This document shows, in pieces, positions 28,185-38,700 of a stretch of 64,000 nucleotides of DNA. The position numbers and the translations under genes were made by a program. This DNA is from Bartonella rattimassiliensis 15908. Its GTDB lineage: Bacteria > Pseudomonadota > Alphaproteobacteria > Rhizobiales > Rhizobiaceae. Position 1 is the stretch's first letter, and every line of letters begins with the position of its first letter. The notes below the pieces were generated by a model. It did not search any database. It was not told the origin of the DNA and saw only the letters and a program-made list of their open reading frames with translations. Location: contig NZ_JH725064.1 of NCBI RefSeq assembly GCF_000278215.1, forward strand, positions 305,587-369,586. The letters are read 5' to 3'.

Positions 28185-28600
28185 GAGTCACTGGCTCTGA
28201 AAATTGTAAGACTCTCTTATCATAAACTTTCTCGTATTAAATCAATTTAAATCCTTTGTTTGTGATGTCATAAGCGGCGGGATTAGCGTGAAGGCGATAC
28301 GAGAAAAAAAGCTGTAAAAATACTTCTTATAAATGCACTTGGGTGCTATGAATGCTCTTAAGTGTCAAAGGCTGTCAGAATGCAGGGCTATTGCAATACC
28401 CAAGAGATGATAAAGTGTGTGATGGTGCCTATTTAGCATAAAGATGGGGCTCTTCTATAGATTTTATATTATTCTTGGGAGTTTTATCGTGTACCCTTCA
28501 TGGGTACATTATTGCGAAAAAGGTGTGATGAGTTTTAAAATATGTCTTTTTAAAAAGCATGCGAATGTGTAACCAAAATCTATTCTATTTTAGGGCATTG
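28185..28600 (+). repeat. Dispersed intergenic repeat, copy C (long)
   Basis: Starts TCACTGGCTCTGAAAATTGT, then AAGACTCTCTTATC, GATGTCATAAGCGGCGGGAT, TAAAAATACTTCTTATAAAT, CTCTTAAGTGTCAAAGGCTG and TCTATAGATTTTATATTATT. Further similarity with copies D and E continues to ATGAGTTTTAAAATATGTCT and AAAAAGCATGCG, giving a unit of about 400-470 bp. Confidence 0.6.
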
Positions 28601-28938
28601 TGTTTTGTATGAGAGACGTGATCACATGAAAGTTGCGTGGTTAATATTTTACAGCATTGGATTTATTCATAGAGCATTATGTAACTAAATAAGATGAAGT
28701 AGGAAGCCAAGAGGAATTTTCTCAAATAAGTTATATGGTTTGCAAATTAATACCGGTAATAATCTTCGTTTTTAAGTAGAAAGTAAGTTAACATAAAATG
28801 CACGTCTCGTTTTATTTTTTTATATGCTATAAGATGTCGTTTTGTAGAGCTATTTATAAGATATATTCACACATCTTAAAATACGATGTTACCTCTGGCT
28901 GGTTTTGCTTTTTTGTCTCAACTTACGTGAATTTTGTT

Positions 28939-29181
28939 TCAATCCATTAGAGAAATATAGGGTTGAGCAGAATATTCAGAACCAAGAATTTGTCCAATGA
29001 AGTTATGAAATGAAGCATCTGAAGTGATTTTTAGATGAATTTCAAAAGAAAACAATCCGATTATAGATTAGTAAGTATTAAAAATGCTTATAATAATAAT
29101 TTGATTTTTAATGGTCCAGTTTAAATCAAAGCTTGTTTCTTTTATCTTAAAATCTGATTGTGGTAAAGTAATCAAAACCAT
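28939..29181 (-). pseudogene. Decayed gene fragment of unknown function
   Basis: From a start at 29181 the minus strand reads MVLITLPQSDFKIKETS, FDLNWTIKNQIIIISIF, a stop after NTY, then in the same frame LFSFEIHLKITSDASF and NFIGQILGSEYSAQPYISLMD. One in-frame stop in an otherwise protein-like 80-codon frame suggests a recently inactivated gene or its fragment. Family not recognised. Confidence 0.4.
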
Positions 29182-29189
29182 TTTTTACA

Positions 29190-29450
29190 TCCTATGGATT
29201 GGATTGATGTGTCAATACAACTCTTAAAGAAAGGGGTAAAATGTCTCTTATGAACGCTTTACAGTGCCAAGTGCTTTCAAAATACGCTAAACTTTCAAGC
29301 GTATGATGCTTGTCAGCTTGCATAATATTTATAGAGTAAAGATGGTGAATTTTTTATGTATTTGATGGAGAATTTTACAATATATATAGGTAGTTTCTTG
29401 AAATGGAGGCAATGAGTTTTGAGAAACGTTTTTTAAACAAGTGCGTGAGT
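29190..29450 (+). repeat. Dispersed intergenic repeat, copy D (degenerate)
   Basis: Shares AAGAAAGGGGTAAAATGTCT, CTTATGAACGCTTTACAGTG, AGAGTAAAGATGGTGAA and the downstream block ATGAGTTTTGAGAAACG with the other copies, but has lost the beginning of the unit. Confidence 0.5.
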
Positions 29451-29529
29451 TTGTCGTACAATAATTTTTCTATTTTTTGTGAGGGGTATGATTATTTTTC
29501 AAGTAAAGTTAATATGTTAGTGCTGTATT

Positions 29530-30375
29530 GTGTTAATATGTAATAATTTTACCTAAGGTTTTGTAGGAGATCTAAAAAACTTTAATGGTGCTGTGGTTTA
29601 TGGGAATTTTGCAGTTCAGCGAAAAAATGTAAATGGTCTTATGGGGGCATGATTGTACATGATCGTGTGATGCAATTGTAAGATTTTGTTTAAGTTGTGT
29701 GTTTTCTTCTTTTTCATTCCATAGTGTGTTATTTATTAATAGATTTGAGCAGAAATCTTCAGAATGGGCGTCAATTATTTGTGCTGTAGGATTAATTGCT
29801 TTAAGTGTGTTAAAGAGCCTATTTGAAAGCGTTTGTGAGTTTGTAAGATCTGTTTTGGTGAGAATAATTTTATCAGCAAATATTAATTGTTTATATATTT
29901 CAGGATAGCGCTTGCATATGGAAAGCGTACTTAATGTAGCAAATGTTGTAAGAACAGCATTGATGGACAATGTTTGCATAAATCGTGGGTGGCTTAAAAG
30001 CATTTGTAAAATGGGGGTGGGGTCAGTCATCCCTGTTGTTTCAATAATAATGTGATGGAGTTGTTTGATCTGTCTTGTTTGAACACGATTTATTAAATCA
30101 ATTAATGTATCGATGAGATCGCTGCGTAAATTGCAGCATAAGCAACCATTGGGAAGCTCAATAATTCCTTCTGTCGTTTTTTCAATCAGAAGATGGTCAA
30201 TACTGATTTCACTGAATTCATTGATGATAACAGCATACTCCGTTAAGAGAGGGTCTTTTAACATACGGTTGAGCAAAGTTGTTTTGCCAGAGCCTAAAAA
30301 ACCCGTAATAAGAGTGAGAGGAATTCGATTTATTTTCATGTTAATCATCAATCGTGGTGTTGTTTTAATAAACAT
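29530..30375 (-). pseudogene. CobW/COG0523 GTPase with frameshifted C-terminus
   Basis: The N-terminal GTPase domain is intact: LITGFLGSGKTTLL (P-loop), the CxCC metal motif in NGCLCCNLR, IIETTGMTDPTP and ILTKTDL. COG0523 proteins deliver Zn or other metals. The C-terminal domain begins TIYIFSLNCKIPI but stops at 29572 after STIKVF. Reading the T-run one base differently continues as FLDLLQNLR before another stop, so a frameshift in poly-T followed by further decay removed the C-terminal domain. Start uncertain; MKINRIPLTL at 30339 is also possible. A shortened GTPase-only product might still be made. Confidence 0.6.
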
Positions 30376-30738
30376 ACCTGCAATACATCCAAATCCATTT
30401 ATAATGGTTATTGTGAAGGATATAATAGTAAATTCTCCGTGAAATCTATTGTAGCACTATTCTTATGCTTATAAAGGTGTTTGTAGGCACTAGCACACAT
30501 CTCTTTAGCGCCGATGTTACAATAACTTTTGGCTCTGAGCAGAACCTATAGGAGAAATTTTTATACTTTGTTTTAGTTATTTTATCTTCATGCTAATCCA
30601 CTTTGTGATCTCCAAGAGACAGGTTTTAGTTTCTTCAACAGATACAAATTGGGAATGAGAAAATCTTCCGATATTTGTAGTTTTTACTCAAGGTACAAAG
30701 TAATTAATTATGATTATAAATCAACGTGTTGAAATTAA
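30376..30738. other. Intergenic region, nothing recognised
   Basis: 363 bases between the CobW relic and the carboxypeptidase gene. It must hold the CobW promoter, but I see no clear -35/-10 pair, operator or gene relic. Confidence 0.4.
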
Positions 30739-31824
30739 TTATAAATTATGGCTTACAGCTTTTTTATAAGAATGGTTTACGCGTCTTTTATAAGGAATAT
30801 GTTTTTTTTTAGGTGTTTTTGGCGTATGAATGAGGTGTACTGGTAAAGGATGAGAAAAAGAAGGTGGAGCAGTAATAAAAGGTGAGGTGAGAATAATATT
30901 TCCTTGATCATCATATGAATTTGCATGCATTTTTATGGCTTCCGGGGTGCATGTTTGTTCTCTCATATTGCTCGCTTGTGTTAATTTGTTACCATAAGGT
31001 TTTAGTGTTGCTAGTGTTAATAGAGGGCTTCCTTGATGCAAAAAACCTATTTCAAGAAGTTGTGCAGCTTTTTCTTCCCTTTCACTTATGTTGTTAGCAC
31101 CTAGAATGACAGCAATAATTGTGCGTTTATTTCGGGTGGCGGAGGCAACGAGATTAAAACCAGAGGCACAAATAAAACCTGTTTTCATACCATCTATACC
31201 ATAAAAACGGCCAATGAGATTGTTTGAGTTATGCTGGATTTTTTGGTTATTGCCAAAATCAATGGCTGGAATAGAAAAATAATGAGCATATTGTGGAAAT
31301 TCTCGACGTATTTGGACAGCTAAAAGCGCAATATCACGTGCCGTGGAATAGTTTTGAGGGTCTGGTAAACCACTTGCGTTGGCAAAATGGGTTCCAAACA
31401 TACCTAAACGTTTAGCTTCGCTATTCATTTTGCGTACAAAAGCCTTCTGGGAACCAGCAACAGCTTCACTCATGGCAATGGCCAAATCATTGGTAGATTT
31501 AACCATGGTAATACTTAAGGCTGTATCAAGTGTGAGGACAGAACCAGCTTTATAGCCTGAACTATACGCTGGAGCTTTTGCGGCAGATTCACTGATAGTG
31601 ATATGTTTATTTGGTGAAATTTCTCCTCGACTCATGCCGCGAAAAATAACATAAGCGGTCATTAATTTTGTTAAGGAGGCTGGATACCAACGCTCAAAGG
31701 CTTGGTTATGTTTTAAGATATGTCCCGTTGTAACATCAACAGAAATAAAAGGCTGTGCGAGAGCAGCTGCGCTATACAGACTCAAAACGAAAGAAAAAAA
31801 TAAATTATAGAAGATACGTTGCAT
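30739..31824 (-). CDS. D-alanyl-D-alanine carboxypeptidase (S11, PBP5/6 type)
   Basis: 361 residues. Removes the terminal D-Ala from peptidoglycan pentapeptides in the periplasm. Signal peptide to about residue 23 (ALYSAAALAQ-like). The three active-site motifs are present: SLTK (S50, K53) in WYPASLTKLMTAY, STN in MVKSTNDLAIAMSE, and KTG in YGIDGMKTGFICASG. The C-terminal 90 residues (HTPKTPKKKHIPYKRR) are basic and poorly conserved, without the usual amphipathic anchor. Monocistronic by its surroundings. Confidence 0.88.
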   Translation of the reverse strand: MQRIFYNLFFSFVLSLYSAAALAQPFISVDVTTGHILKHNQAFERWYPASLTKLMTAYVIFRGMSRGEISPNKHITISESAAKAPAYSSGYKAGSVLTLDTALSITMVKSTNDLAIAMSEAVAGSQKAFVRKMNSEAKRLGMFGTHFANASGLPDPQNYSTARDIALLAVQIRREFPQYAHYFSIPAIDFGNNQKIQHNSNNLIGRFYGIDGMKTGFICASGFNLVASATRNKRTIIAVILGANNISEREEKAAQLLEIGFLHQGSPLLTLATLKPYGNKLTQASNMREQTCTPEAIKMHANSYDDQGNIILTSPFITAPPSFSHPLPVHLIHTPKTPKKKHIPYKRRVNHSYKKAVSHNL

Positions 31825-33203
31825 TAATTTAAATAGAGTTCCTTTTTATTCAGTATTTAGAATTATTTTAATGTAGCACACAAAGCTTTGGGATCCAGGA
31901 TAAACAGGACAGATGGTTAATTGCTGTATTAGATTGTGTTTCAGGAATAAAAACCAACACTCATCTTTATTTTCCCCTTGAATTTGGTTTGATGGCTTAA
32001 GTATCTCAAGAAATACTTTTTAAATAATGAAGATTCTTCTAAATTTTAGATTTTTGGGAAGATTGATATTTCCCAGGAGGAAACAAAATGGTATAATCAT
32101 ATATTTTGCTCGCTCTCCTGTTAGGTGTGCTCTTGGTATTTGAGATGATCTATAAGAGGTATTTTTTCCTAATTGCAATAATTTTTTTATCTAAGTTCTT
32201 ACCTACATACGAACTTTGTTTGAGATAGACAAGGAAGTGGTTTTAATGAGACTTAATATAAAAAGGAGGGGAATGGGACAATTTTATTATATTAGGGGCT
32301 ATTATTTAAAGAATTATTTATAATTATAAATCAATATATTACACATGAACAACAACATGCTACTCTATTATTTATTTATGTATTTTCTTGAATAAAACAA
32401 CCCATTAACTTATAATGATAACCAATCATTTTTAATCTGAATCAAAGCTCTGAATATTGTAAGATCTTCTGTCTTTCAAATCTGGTTATATTGCATCAAT
32501 CAAAATCATACTCTAATACGTACTAATTGGGGTAGTATAGGGATGAAAACACGACAAAAAAAGGCGAAAAATGCCTTTTATGAACACTCTCACGTGTTAA
32601 AGGTTGTTGCAATACTCAAAGGTTATCCCAATATCCAAGAGCGTTGCGACAGCTAAAAGCTGGCAAAGTGTGTAATAGTATGCCGGTTTGCTCGCTTGTT
32701 AAGCGTAAAGATGAAAGCATTCTATAAATTTTATATTATTCATTCTATAATTTATCTTTTTTCTGAAGGACCTTATCGCTATACTCTTCACGGAAACCAT
32801 CATGAAATAGGCGGCTCCATTTTAAGATATATCTCTTAAAAAAGAGCATATGTTCCTTATCAAGACACAATTCTCAAAATAGAATATTGTTCTGTTGCTG
32901 TTTCACATGCTTATTTAAAAAAATATTTATCAGTCATCATATCTCTATTTAAGATAGTGCCCGTAAGAGGAATAACATTATAGAAAACTTCATTTGTATG
33001 TTTATCAAGAAAGATGTTAGCATTCATTATTCACTATCAATGTTGTATTTGTTATTTAAAGGGTTTTAAAGATAGAAAGAATTATTTTTCAAAAATTATA
33101 TATAGATTGTCTTTTATAATTTCGAATTAGAAAGCTTGAAATATCTCCCTTATATTTTTTCCAGCTCCACTCAATAGACAAAGCAATGTGCTATTTTGAT
33201 TAA
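31825..33203. other. Intergenic region, about 1.4 kb, with repeat copy E
   Basis: No intact gene. The one recognisable element is dispersed repeat copy E (32440-32910). The stretch 31825-32440 is AT-rich, and I cannot support a gene or relic in it. Confidence 0.5.
32440..32910 (+). repeat. Dispersed intergenic repeat, copy E (long)
   Basis: Starts GAATCAAAGCTCTGAATATT and GTAAGATCTTCTGTC, continues GCATCAATCAAAATCATAC, AAAAATGCCTTTTATGAACA, GTTGTTGCAATACTCAAAGG, GGCAAAGTGTGTAATAGTAT, TCTATAAATTTTATATTATT, and reaches CATTTTAAGATATATCTCTT in line with copy C. It is among the longest and best preserved copies in the window. Confidence 0.65.
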
Positions 33204-34010
33204 TCATTCTATTGTTTCATGATGATTGAATTTTTGAAGTTTTTGAATAGCAGTTGGTGGCATAGGAGGAGGGGTAGGATCTTGAGCTGCTAAGAGAAGT
33301 AGTTCATCACACGCTTTTTCAGTTTTTTGAACAAGTTGATCTAGAAAATCACGTTTGTTTAAGCCGGCTTCTATTGGGGGAAGAATACGGACACGAATTT
33401 TTCCGGGATAGCGGCGGAAATTATTGCGTGGCCAATATAAACCAGCATTGTGCGCAATAGGGACAACTTGAAGTCCTAATTCATTATAGAGCGCGACAAT
33501 TCCTGACTTATAGTCTGGTTCTTGACCGGGTTGACGGCGCGTTCCTTCAGGAAAGATTAAAATTTGACGCCCTTGTTTTGCTTTCTCTTTTGCTTTTTGT
33601 ATGATCGTTTTTAAGGCTTTTATGGGCGTTGTTCGGTTAATGGGGATAATTTGTGTTTTTGCCATATACCAGCCAAACAATGGAATCCACATCAATTCAC
33701 GTTTTAGAATGAGAGTAGGATCCTCAAAGTAAGGAACAAGACTAAAGGTTTCCCATGCGGATTGATGTTTGGGAGCAATGATATAGGCCCCTCTAGGAAG
33801 ATTTTCTAAACCTTCAATTTCATAACTTGTGCCAGCGATGTATTTTTGCAAAAAAAGCGTGACGCGTGCCCATGTTTTAGGGACAATCCATGCTTTTTTG
33901 CGTGGCATTAAAAAATAAACAGGAGCATAAAGAATCATTTGTATGAAAGTTGTTGTATAAAAAGCGAATGTAAAAAGAACAGAACGAAGGATAAGCACCA
34001 CATTTTCCAT
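33204..34010 (-). CDS. plsC: 1-acyl-sn-glycerol-3-phosphate acyltransferase
   Basis: 268 residues from the ATG at 34010; a TTG at 34082 would add 24 residues that look non-functional. Converts lysophosphatidic acid to phosphatidic acid at the inner membrane. N-terminal hydrophobic segments (LILRSVLFTFAFYTTTFIQM). The PlsC motif I is APKHQSAWETF, a variant of NHxxxxD in which Glu replaces Asp, as in many alphaproteobacteria. Motif III is LIFPEGTRRQPG and motif IV VVPIAHNAG. Proline-rich C-terminus. Confidence 0.88.
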   Translation of the reverse strand: MENVVLILRSVLFTFAFYTTTFIQMILYAPVYFLMPRKKAWIVPKTWARVTLFLQKYIAGTSYEIEGLENLPRGAYIIAPKHQSAWETFSLVPYFEDPTLILKRELMWIPLFGWYMAKTQIIPINRTTPIKALKTIIQKAKEKAKQGRQILIFPEGTRRQPGQEPDYKSGIVALYNELGLQVVPIAHNAGLYWPRNNFRRYPGKIRVRILPPIEAGLNKRDFLDQLVQKTEKACDELLLLAAQDPTPPPMPPTAIQKLQKFNHHETIE

Positions 34011-34140
34011 TTTATAGCTACAAGAAGGTTTTGGTATATAATATAATTCAGATGAAAAAACATCTTCTTTATGTTTTTTCAAGTATCTATTTCTTCGGTA
34101 AGTTATTTTCTAATATTTAAAAACATAAGGAAAGAGGGTG

Positions 34141-34998
34141 ATGGAATCACAGAAAGATAAATTTTTTATTCCACGGATTTTATCTGTCGCGGGAACAGAT
34201 CCTTCTGGGGGCGCTGGAATGCAAGCGGATTTGAAAGTTTTTTCAGCTATGAAAACTTATGGTATGAGTGTGGTGACAGCTATTGTTGCACAAAATACTC
34301 AAGGCGTACGTTCTTTTAAAGCATTAGATGCTTCTTTTGTTGCAGATCAAATCGATTCTGTTTTTGAAGATATTCATGTTGATGCTGTTAAAATTGGTAT
34401 GGTAGCAAATGCTCAGATTGCACAGGTTGTTGCAGAACGTCTTGCTTATCATAAAGCACGCTTTATTGTTTTTGATCCAGTTATGGTTGCAAAAAGTGGT
34501 GATGTTCTTTTAGAACACGATGCAATTGAAATTATGCGTGATGTTCTTGTGCCAATGTCAACTTTGATCACGCCCAATTTGCCTGAAGCAGAACTGTTAT
34601 TGGGATGTGCAGTAAAATGGTCTTTAGAGGCTATGTATCAATATGGTCCACAGCTTTTAACGTTAGGTTGTCATGCTGTTTTGTTAAAAGGGGGACATTT
34701 GAAGACGCTTACCAGAAACAGTACAGAAAATTATGATTGTTCTAGTCCAGATCTTTATTGTGATTGTGAGGGTATCGTAACTCTTGAAGCTTCACGTATC
34801 ATAACGACCAATGATCACGGTACGGGTTGTACTCTTGCAGCTGCAGTTGCAGCACTTTTGCCAACAATTCCCTTGATTTGCGCAGTAAAAAAAGCAAAAT
34901 CTTATCTCAATAATGCTTTGGCGGCTTCAATTGTTTTGCAAGTAGGTAAAGGACGAGGACCACTTCACCATTTTTGTGAACTATGGAATGAAAGATAA
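34141..34998 (+). CDS. thiD: Hydroxymethylpyrimidine/phosphomethylpyrimidine kinase
   Basis: 285 residues. Phosphorylates HMP and HMP-P for thiamine pyrophosphate synthesis. Ribokinase fold: SVAGTDPSGGAGMQADLKVF (residues about 15-34), KTYGMSVVTAIVAQNTQGV, VKIGMVAN, VFDPVMVAKSGD, LITPNLPEAELL, and the anion hole/catalytic Asp in TTNDHGTGCTLAAAVAA. The ATG at 34141 follows AAGGAAAGAGGG; a GTG three bases earlier is possible. Confidence 0.93.
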   Translation: MESQKDKFFIPRILSVAGTDPSGGAGMQADLKVFSAMKTYGMSVVTAIVAQNTQGVRSFKALDASFVADQIDSVFEDIHVDAVKIGMVANAQIAQVVAERLAYHKARFIVFDPVMVAKSGDVLLEHDAIEIMRDVLVPMSTLITPNLPEAELLLGCAVKWSLEAMYQYGPQLLTLGCHAVLLKGGHLKTLTRNSTENYDCSSPDLYCDCEGIVTLEASRIITTNDHGTGCTLAAAVAALLPTIPLICAVKKAKSYLNNALAASIVLQVGKGRGPLHHFCELWNER

Positions 34999-35004
34999 AG
35001 GAAA

Positions 35005-35250
35005 ATCCTATTGAATATAGCGATTGTTTTGGGATTTATATGTAAACCCTCATTGACAAAACTTTAGCCAATTATTTAGCGGATTATCTCGTAAAATGTA
35101 GTGCATCTTTTCATTGGGTTGATTTGCATGATAATTTTTTGCCCATGACAAATCCAGATTATCATCATCAGGTAGAGATTAATCCAAGTTCTGTGGTACG
35201 ATAGTTTGTAAAAACTATTGCATCGGCGGATAATATTATTCTCGCAAGTC
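35005..35250 (+). pseudogene. Flavodoxin-fold NAD(P)H oxidoreductase relic
   Basis: Right after thiD the plus strand reads IAIVLGFICKPSLTK; in a shifted frame come LTKTLANYLADYLVK, SFHWVDLHDNFLPMTNPDYH and HQVEINPSSVVR, a stop, then FVKTIASADNIILA. The order fits the N-terminal half of flavodoxin-fold (NAD(P)H quinone) oxidoreductases: initial beta strand, helix with TLANYLAD, WVDLHD, then the SADNIIL segment. At least one frameshift and two stops. Assignment is tentative. Confidence 0.45.
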
Positions 35251-35255
35251 TCCTT

Positions 35256-35545
35256 TAAGTTTTTATTTTTAAGCGGGGATAATTTACCAGCCCTCACCCT
35301 CTATCAACATGATTGTTCAAGTTGGGAATTCATATTAGAGCCACGCACGCAATATGGCACCATTGAAGCTTCTTAATTTTGATCGTTCAAAAGGGCAAGA
35401 GTGCCAAGTCAAACATCAAACAGGTTTTAGCGGTCCTGTGCGTCGTCTGCAAATTTGCTACCCTTGTGAAGAGGAAGCATGAGCTGCCGCTGCCTCTGAT
35501 TCGGATAGGCTTTGCCATGCAGCAGGAAGTGGTTCTTTTAAAGTA
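35256..35545 (+). pseudogene. Phage gpD fragment, second copy
   Basis: From GTTTTTATTTTTAAGCGGGG to about GCAGGAAGTGGTTCTTTT this is the same segment as the gpD fragment at 11002-11493 (for example AGCGGTCCTGTGCGTCGTCT and TACCCTTGTGAAGAGGAAGC in both), with extra stops (TAATTTTGATCG for the Tyr codon; TGA in GAAGCATGAGCTGCC) that break the frame. It is more decayed than the 11-kb copy and lies on the opposite strand, with no other phage gene beside it. Confidence 0.7.
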
Positions 35546-35660
35546 TTTAGGAGAAATAATTCACCGTAGAGATGAAAGTATAGTTTTTCTGTAACAGTTG
35601 CTGAAAAGTTTTGCAGTTGTAGAATTTATATTTTTATTGTGTTCATATGTTTAAAAAATT

Positions 35661-35688
35661 TTGCCCCTACTTCAAAAAGTAAGGGCAA
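35661..35688 (-). terminator. Terminator of the autotransporter gene
   Basis: On the minus strand GCCCTTACTT / AAGTAGGGGC forms a hairpin with a short loop, followed by AAAATTTTTT. It lies 25-50 bp past the stop codon. A sequence of the same design follows the broken autotransporter at 40788-40810. Confidence 0.65.
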
Positions 35689-35712
35689 GCGGGGGTTTTT
35701 TAAATTTTATTG

Positions 35713-38700
35713 TTAATTTAGCGTTAAGCTTAATCCTACACCTACCCCCCACCGCTCTCCGGTACTTGTCACAGATAGATTAGAGCGAATATTTCCATCT
35801 TCAGATGTATAACCAGCACCAACGGCAAATGCAGACTGATTGAGCCACATACCACTACCGATTGCAACACTTAACTTTCCTGGTGTATCATTGTAACGTA
35901 AGTTAGACACTGCCAAACCAATAGCCGCTGCCTGTCTTGCTTCTTTGCGGACATCCTCAACAGCATAGTTCAACGTCTCAAATTTTATATCTGTATAAGA
36001 CTTTGCCTCAGCAACACCATTGTGTACAGCATCTTTGATGTGCTCATCCGTATACTTCTTCGCATCATCAAGAACTATCTTCATCTGCTGTTCTGTGTAA
36101 TTATACAGCTGACCTCCATTGATGGCTTCTTTCGAACCTCCTTCAATCTTTCCATCACCTACATTATTGATCACTACAGGATCACTTTCATTTCCACCAA
36201 CTAACGTGATCTTATTCGTCTTATGACCATCTTTATCCTTATCATACTTAACTGCTCCATCCGCAGAGACCGCAATATCTTTTAGTTGCTGACCAATACT
36301 ATCTACCTTGTTTTCAACCTTGCTAACCCTATCATTCGTCTTCCAAAGTTGGCCTCCATTAACAACTTCCTTCGAACCTTCTTCTATAAGACCATCCGCT
36401 ACATGCTTAATCTTACTATCTTCTCCATTATGACGTCCATCATACCCACGCTCAGATGAATTCCAATTTAAACCATCCGGCGCAACATTCTTGGAAATAT
36501 CAGTAATACGATCATTGATACGCGACATACTTCCACTTATACCATCAAACGCTGCTGCTACATTATCATAGATCGTCTTCTCATTAGAAGTACCATCATC
36601 AAAAAATTGCGTAACTCTGAATGTCGGACCTGTCCATTGGCCATTCTCATACCGAGCCCCACCACCAAAATATGACGCTAGCATATTGCTCATCGAATAA
36701 AGCTGCGAGCCATTGACAGCTTCTGTCGAAACTGCAGAAAGCATTCCTGATTTCACACCGGACAAAGTCCGAGATGCTCCATTAGTATTCAAAAGCGTAA
36801 CTTCTGTACCGCTCTTTTCACCACCAATCGCTATAACATCTGTATCAGCATCTTGCTTAACAAGACTGTCACAAGAAACTTGGCTAATCTCATTCTTAAG
36901 TTCTTTATGAATATTCGTGATAGAAGTACCTACACCAGCAAACGCTTTCGCTACATCATCATAACTTTGCTCTTCAATTGTACTACCATCTTCTTTGACT
37001 ATATGAATCTTGAAGGTTGGATTTATCCATTGGCCATTCTCATACCGAGCCCCACCACCAAAATATGACGCTAGCATATTGCTCATCGAATAAAGCTGCG
37101 AACCATTGATTGCATCATGTGAACTCTCATTAATCTGACCATTCGCAACATTATGGAGGCCAACTAAGCTCTTCTCTTTACCACCCAAAGTCACACTCGT
37201 ATAATCAGTTTTACCATCTTTTTTATCGTAATGGACAACAGATGAATCTTCAGACTGAAGATTGTTGGAAAGATCATTCAAACTTGCATCAAGTTGTGCT
37301 TTGTTAACCGCATCAGTATCTTCAGTACCCTTTGCTAAGCCTGTTATCTTTTTACCGCTAGCATCAATACCACCGGTAGTTATTTGTGGGCCATTACTAA
37401 GCCTAAGCCCGTCAGCTGTGAGGGTAAGTGATGATTTATTATCATCCTGAAACGTTAATTGGTGTGCCTCAATATTCTTAACAGTAATATCATCCGATAA
37501 ATCAAAGCTTACAGAGTCATCTTCTTGTTTGAGCTTGATATTCTGTTTATCTTGATGACTAACTGCTACAAAATTTATTGTACTGTTTGGTCCAATCTGC
37601 CTTGCATCTCCATTGTTAACAGCAAGATTCCAACCTGTTTTGCTGAGAGTTTCTACAGCTTTCAGCTGCGCAACATTTACGGCATCAGTGTCGTTCGTAC
37701 CAGCGGAAACACCTACAATCTGTCTGGTTTTACCATTCTTAAAATCACCAATACTGAGCGCACCATACTTAGATTTCCAAATGCTGTCATCTTTATCTGA
37801 CTTTTTTCCAGTACTAGGATCATATCCTCCAACACCAGCAGCAACATTAGCTAAAGAATTTGCCCCCAAAGCAATACCGCTATCAACTAAGGCGTTTGTG
37901 GAACTACCAAGAGAAAGCGCATTTTCAGCGTTTTTGCCAACGCTGGCACGGTCACCAAAAGCAACCGCTCTGTGGGAACCGTTTTCAACTTTTGCTTCTC
38001 CACCCAAAACAACTGCATATCGAGCATTTGCATCAATATAGGCACCAGAACCAAGGGCAACCGCATACCCAGACAAAGCTTTTGCATCGGTACCAATAAC
38101 AACTGAAGAGACGCTCTTAGCTATTGTATTGGCACCAAGAGCAATCGAACCTTTACCGTTAATTTGTGCGTTATGACCAAGAGCAACCCCATCATCAGCA
38201 AAGACGGATGCTTTTGTACCTAAGGCAATGCCGTTTAAAGAGCCATTCTGAATATCAGAACTCAACGATTTTACGGATGCGCCATAACCAAAAGCAAGCG
38301 CTCCGCTGGAAAGTTTGTCAACGCTGGCTTTGCTACCAAGAGCAATAGAGTTTTCTGCATCAGCTGTAGCATCTGCAAAATCTTTGCCAGTCGTGTTAAT
38401 TTTTAAACCTTTTATAATCGCTGCTTCTTGTACCGCCTTTAATTGTGCAACGTTGACCGCATCAGTATCTTCAGTACCAGCCGCTACTGCAACAATTTGT
38501 CGGGTCATACCGTTTGAAACATTACCAACACTAACGGCACCTGCTGTACTTTTCCATACATGCTCTTTATCACCTTTAATATCTTTTTTGACAGGAACAT
38601 AACCGGAAATACCAGATTTAACTGAAGCTAAAGAATGTGCTCCTAAAGCAATTCCTGATTCCGCCTCTGCTTGTGATTTTACCCCCAATGCCATAGACAT

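Larger units (their letters stand above)
28045..29571. other. Intergenic region holding two repeat copies and one gene relic
   Basis: No intact gene. It contains dispersed repeat copies C and D (annotated separately) and a broken frame at 28939-29181. The remainder is AT-rich with no recognised signal. Confidence 0.6.

Noticed and set aside
37525-38602. Several long plus-strand frames inside the adhesin gene
   Set aside because: Antisense shadows caused by the repetitive head repeats of the autotransporter.
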